Assembly: GCA_012727515.1 (NCBI GenBank)
Contig: JAAYGZ010000241.1
Span: forward strand, 1 to 15,817
DNA length: 15,817 bases
Origin: Desulfovibrionales bacterium
GTDB taxonomy: Bacteria > Desulfobacterota > Desulfovibrionia > Desulfovibrionales > Desulfomicrobiaceae
Direction of reading: 5' to 3'
Below, in pieces: positions 13,273-15,817 of the stretch. Position 1 is the stretch's first letter. Each line of letters opens with the position of its first letter. The translations under genes and the position numbers were made by a program. The notes beneath the pieces were generated by a model, which searched no databases, was not told where the DNA came from, and saw only the letters and a list, made by a program, of their open reading frames with translations.

Positions 13273-15668
13273 ACATCTGTCTGCTTACGCCAAGCCCGGT
13301 GCCCTTTGTCATGGGCGGGGCGGAAAAACTTTTTCTTGGTCTGGTGGAAGCCATAAACCGCCACAGCTCCCATGTGGCAGACCTGATTAAAATTCCGGTT
13401 TTTGAACAGGGATTCTGGGGCATTATTGATGGATACCAGCGCTTTGCCCAGCTGGATCTCTCACATTTTGATGCAGTAATTTCCACCAAATACCCGGCCT
13501 GGATGATCAGGCACCCGAACCATCATGTATATATCCAGCACAAATTGCGCGGTTTTTATGATCTCTACCAGGTTGCGCCCCAGGGTCTGGAACAGCGCTG
13601 CAGGCCAGCCCTGCCCAAGCCCATGCCAGACCATCCGGCCCTGGACCCCATACTGGCCATTTTAGAGCGCCCCCAGCCAGACCGGGCAGACATGGACGAA
13701 CTTTTTGCCGAGCTGGAGCGCATCAGGCCCCTGCGCCTGCCTGAACAGGTCTGCGCCTTTCCCGGCCCCCTTATCCGCGCCATTGTGCATTTTCTGGACA
13801 GCGTGGGCCTGGCTCCTGCAGAAGTGGCGTCCTATGCAGCCATTTCGCGCACAGTGGCCACGCGGGACAACTATTTTCCAGCCAATCAGCCCGTGCGCGT
13901 GCTGCATCATCCCACAAGTTTACGCGGCCTGACCCCGTGCCCTGGCGGAGACTATTTGTTTACGGCCAGCCGCCTGGCAGAACTCAAGCGCGTGCATCTG
14001 CTCATAGAAGCCTATGCCCAGGTGCCCGGAGACACACCCTTTCTTATTGCCGGAACAGGGGCAGAATCCTTTGCCCTGGAGCGTCAGGCAGCCCAGGACC
14101 CGCGTGTGCAGTTTCTGGGATTTGTGCCAGACGACCACCTGGTCCGCTTGTACCAGGAAGCCCTGGCCGTGCCCTTTATTCCCTATGATGAGGATTATGG
14201 GCTGATTACCATAGAAGCCATGCACGCTGGAAAGCCTGTGCTCACCTGCACAGACTCTGGCGGCGTGACCGAGATGGTGCGCTCAGGCATAAATGGCGAA
14301 GTTGTTGCGCCCTGCGTGGCAGATATTGCTGCTGGCCTGACCAGGCTGGTGACTGACCGAGAGCGCACCATTACCCTGGGGCACAAGGCAGCAGAATCTG
14401 TCGCCACCCTGACCTGGCCGCATTTTGTGCGTGATCTGCTGGAGCATGTAAGTATTCCGCGTGCAGCACGCAGCACAGCCATGAGCCACGGCAAAAAGGA
14501 CCGGATTGTGGTGCTGTCCACTTTTCGCATTCATCCGCCCATTCAGGGGGGCCAGCAGCGCATTGCTCATCTGTACCGCCAGCTTGCAGAACACTACCAG
14601 GTAACCATTGTGTCCCTGGGCGCCTTAAACAGCGCTGAAGAGCGGCGTGTGGAAGGGCTGGATTATATGGAGCACCGGGTTCCGCGCACCAAAGCCCAGT
14701 CTCGTGAGGAACTGCGCCTGGAAGATGAAACCGGCATTTCCTGTGGCGATGTCATGGCCACGACCCTGTGGGCGCAGAATCATCGTTTTATGGATGCCCT
14801 GTCCGAGCACCTGCAGGATGCCTGCTGCGTGGTTTTGTCTCATCCCTATCTGGTCCATGCCCTGGATGGCCTGTGGGATGGACCAGTGATTTACGATGCC
14901 CACAATGTGGAGCAGGATCTAAAGCGCCCGTATTTGCAGGATCATGCTGATATTTTTGCCCTGGTCTGTCAGGCCGAGGCAGCAGCAGTGGCCAGGGCCA
15001 GCCTGGTCATTGCCTGTTCTGAGCAGGACCGGGCCAGGCTGTGCCAGCTCTATGATCTGGACCAGAGCCTGACCTGTGTTATTGAAAACGGAGTCTGTCC
15101 GGTTGCGCCTTTTGATGAACGCGCCCTGGTGCGCCTGCGTCGGCGCATGGGACTTGGCGAGCGACCTTTGGCCGTGTTTATGGGCAGTATGCACGGACCC
15201 AATGTGGATGCCGTGCGCCATATTTTTGCCCTGGCCAAGGCCCGGCCTGCCTGGAGTTTTGCCATCATGGGTAGCGTGCAGGCAGCCTTTCGGGAGCAGG
15301 CTCACCCGGACAATCTGGTCTTTGTGGATCAGTTGCCCGATACCCAGAAATCACTGCTGTTAGCCGCAGCCACCCTGGGCCTTAATCCCATTACCACTGG
15401 CTCTGGCACCAATATGAAAGTGCTGGATTATGCGGCTCATGGCCTGCCCATTTTATCCACGCCCTTTGGATTGCGGGGCCTTGAATTGGATGAGCGCCAT
15501 GCCCTGGTGCATGAGCTGACGAATTTTGGTTCTGCCATGGACAAGGCCGTGCGTGATCCGGCCCAGACCAAGGCCTTAGCCCTGGCTGCCCGCAACCTGG
15601 TGCAACGCAGATATGAATGGAAGGTTCTGGGCCAGGAATTTGGCACACGGCTGGAAACAGTGCTGTGA
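13269..15668 (+). CDS. Tandem two-domain GT4-type glycosyltransferase
   Basis: A 799-residue fusion of two GT-B fold, GT4-family glycosyltransferase modules without signal peptide or membrane segment. Module 1 (about 1-395) begins MNICLLTPSPVPFVMGGAEK and has the donor-binding half FTASRLAELKRVHLLIEAYA with E-x7-E at Glu308/Glu316 (EDYGLITIEAMHAGKPV). Module 2 (about 408-799) begins DRIVVLSTFRIHPPIQGGQQ, has VIYDAHNVEQDL and ends with GSGTNMKVLDYAAHGLPIL, where Asp720 replaces the second Glu. The likely job is adding two successive sugars to a surface polysaccharide, or to protein, with the methyltransferase modifying the product. An in-frame ATG at 14481 opens the second module but has no ribosome site, so one polypeptide is expected. 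Donor and acceptor cannot be told. Confidence 0.9.
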   Translation: MNICLLTPSPVPFVMGGAEKLFLGLVEAINRHSSHVADLIKIPVFEQGFWGIIDGYQRFAQLDLSHFDAVISTKYPAWMIRHPNHHVYIQHKLRGFYDLYQVAPQGLEQRCRPALPKPMPDHPALDPILAILERPQPDRADMDELFAELERIRPLRLPEQVCAFPGPLIRAIVHFLDSVGLAPAEVASYAAISRTVATRDNYFPANQPVRVLHHPTSLRGLTPCPGGDYLFTASRLAELKRVHLLIEAYAQVPGDTPFLIAGTGAESFALERQAAQDPRVQFLGFVPDDHLVRLYQEALAVPFIPYDEDYGLITIEAMHAGKPVLTCTDSGGVTEMVRSGINGEVVAPCVADIAAGLTRLVTDRERTITLGHKAAESVATLTWPHFVRDLLEHVSIPRAARSTAMSHGKKDRIVVLSTFRIHPPIQGGQQRIAHLYRQLAEHYQVTIVSLGALNSAEERRVEGLDYMEHRVPRTKAQSREELRLEDETGISCGDVMATTLWAQNHRFMDALSEHLQDACCVVLSHPYLVHALDGLWDGPVIYDAHNVEQDLKRPYLQDHADIFALVCQAEAAAVARASLVIACSEQDRARLCQLYDLDQSLTCVIENGVCPVAPFDERALVRLRRRMGLGERPLAVFMGSMHGPNVDAVRHIFALAKARPAWSFAIMGSVQAAFREQAHPDNLVFVDQLPDTQKSLLLAAATLGLNPITTGSGTNMKVLDYAAHGLPILSTPFGLRGLELDERHALVHELTNFGSAMDKAVRDPAQTKALALAARNLVQRRYEWKVLGQEFGTRLETVL

Positions 15669-15775
15669 GCAAAGGGTTTTGGGTTCTGGCTGGCACGGAG
15701 AAACCTTGTCGCACCCATCTGCCCGCCCTCTTCTGTCAGGCCCCTCCTACGCAAAGACCCAAGGAGCCGTAACCC
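15669..15775. other. Short non-coding stretch after the glycosyltransferase
   Basis: No gene, hairpin with T-run or promoter was recognised between the glycosyltransferase stop and the repeat array at the window edge. A minus-strand frame runs through here but is the antisense shadow of the glycosyltransferase. Confidence 0.5.
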
Positions 15776-15817
15776 ATTAACGATTAACCATAAACTATAG
15801 ACTATAAACTATTAACC
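15776..15817. repeat. Tandem 7-nt-period array running off the window (array 2)
   Basis: Six consecutive 7-mers fit ATWRACN (ATTAACG, ATTAACC, ATAAACT, and so on), with AT at every seventh position from 15776 to 15811 and no slips. The last unit ends exactly at the window edge, so the array probably continues. The unit is the same as the direct-sense half of array 1 and the reverse complement of its left half. Confidence 0.85.

Noticed and set aside
14481..15668. Separate start for the second glycosyltransferase module
   Set aside because: There is no ribosome site before ATG 14481 and the frame is continuous from module 1, so one fused protein is more likely.

Overview
The window looks like chromosome of a motile Gram-negative bacterium. 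The rod, P-ring and L-ring flagellar gene order (flgF-flgG-flgA-flgH-flgI-rod-binding flgJ), a FlgJ without a muramidase domain, a neighbouring FlgO-type outer-membrane protein and the moderate GC content are most like the Desulfovibrionales (sulfate-reducing Desulfobacterota). That placement is an inference from gene order and protein style, not a database match.

Positions 1-5140 (+) hold a tight flagellar operon for the distal rod (FlgF, FlgG), the P-ring chaperone (FlgA), the L-ring lipoprotein (FlgH), the P-ring (FlgI) and a rod-binding FlgJ-like protein. A sigma54-like -24/-12 element lies at the very start. Positions 5231-6653 (-) hold a convergent two-gene unit: a lipoprotein, then a FlgO-domain protein carrying a C-terminal peptidoglycan-binding domain. 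It has a sigma28-like promoter at 6690-6716 and probably supplies accessory envelope parts for the flagellum. A perfect 11-bp inverted repeat separates the two units.

Positions 7003-7566 (-) encode LemA. Diverging from it, 7939-11195 (+) encode a complete polar amino-acid ABC importer (ATPase, periplasmic binding protein, two permeases), with a hairpin between the binding protein and the first permease.

Positions 11196-12042 hold no intact gene. They contain a degenerate array with an exact 7-nt period and a decayed Rpn-family (PD-(D/E)XK recombination-promoting nuclease) pseudogene on the minus strand. Positions 12043-15668 (+) form a translationally coupled surface-polysaccharide or glycosylation pair: a DUF4214/coiled-coil/SAM-methyltransferase protein and a 799-residue tandem GT4-GT4 glycosyltransferase. 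The window ends inside a second 7-nt array, so the glycan module and the nuclease remnant are bracketed by the same kind of repeat. The 7-nt arrays and the nuclease remnant are the least ordinary things here.
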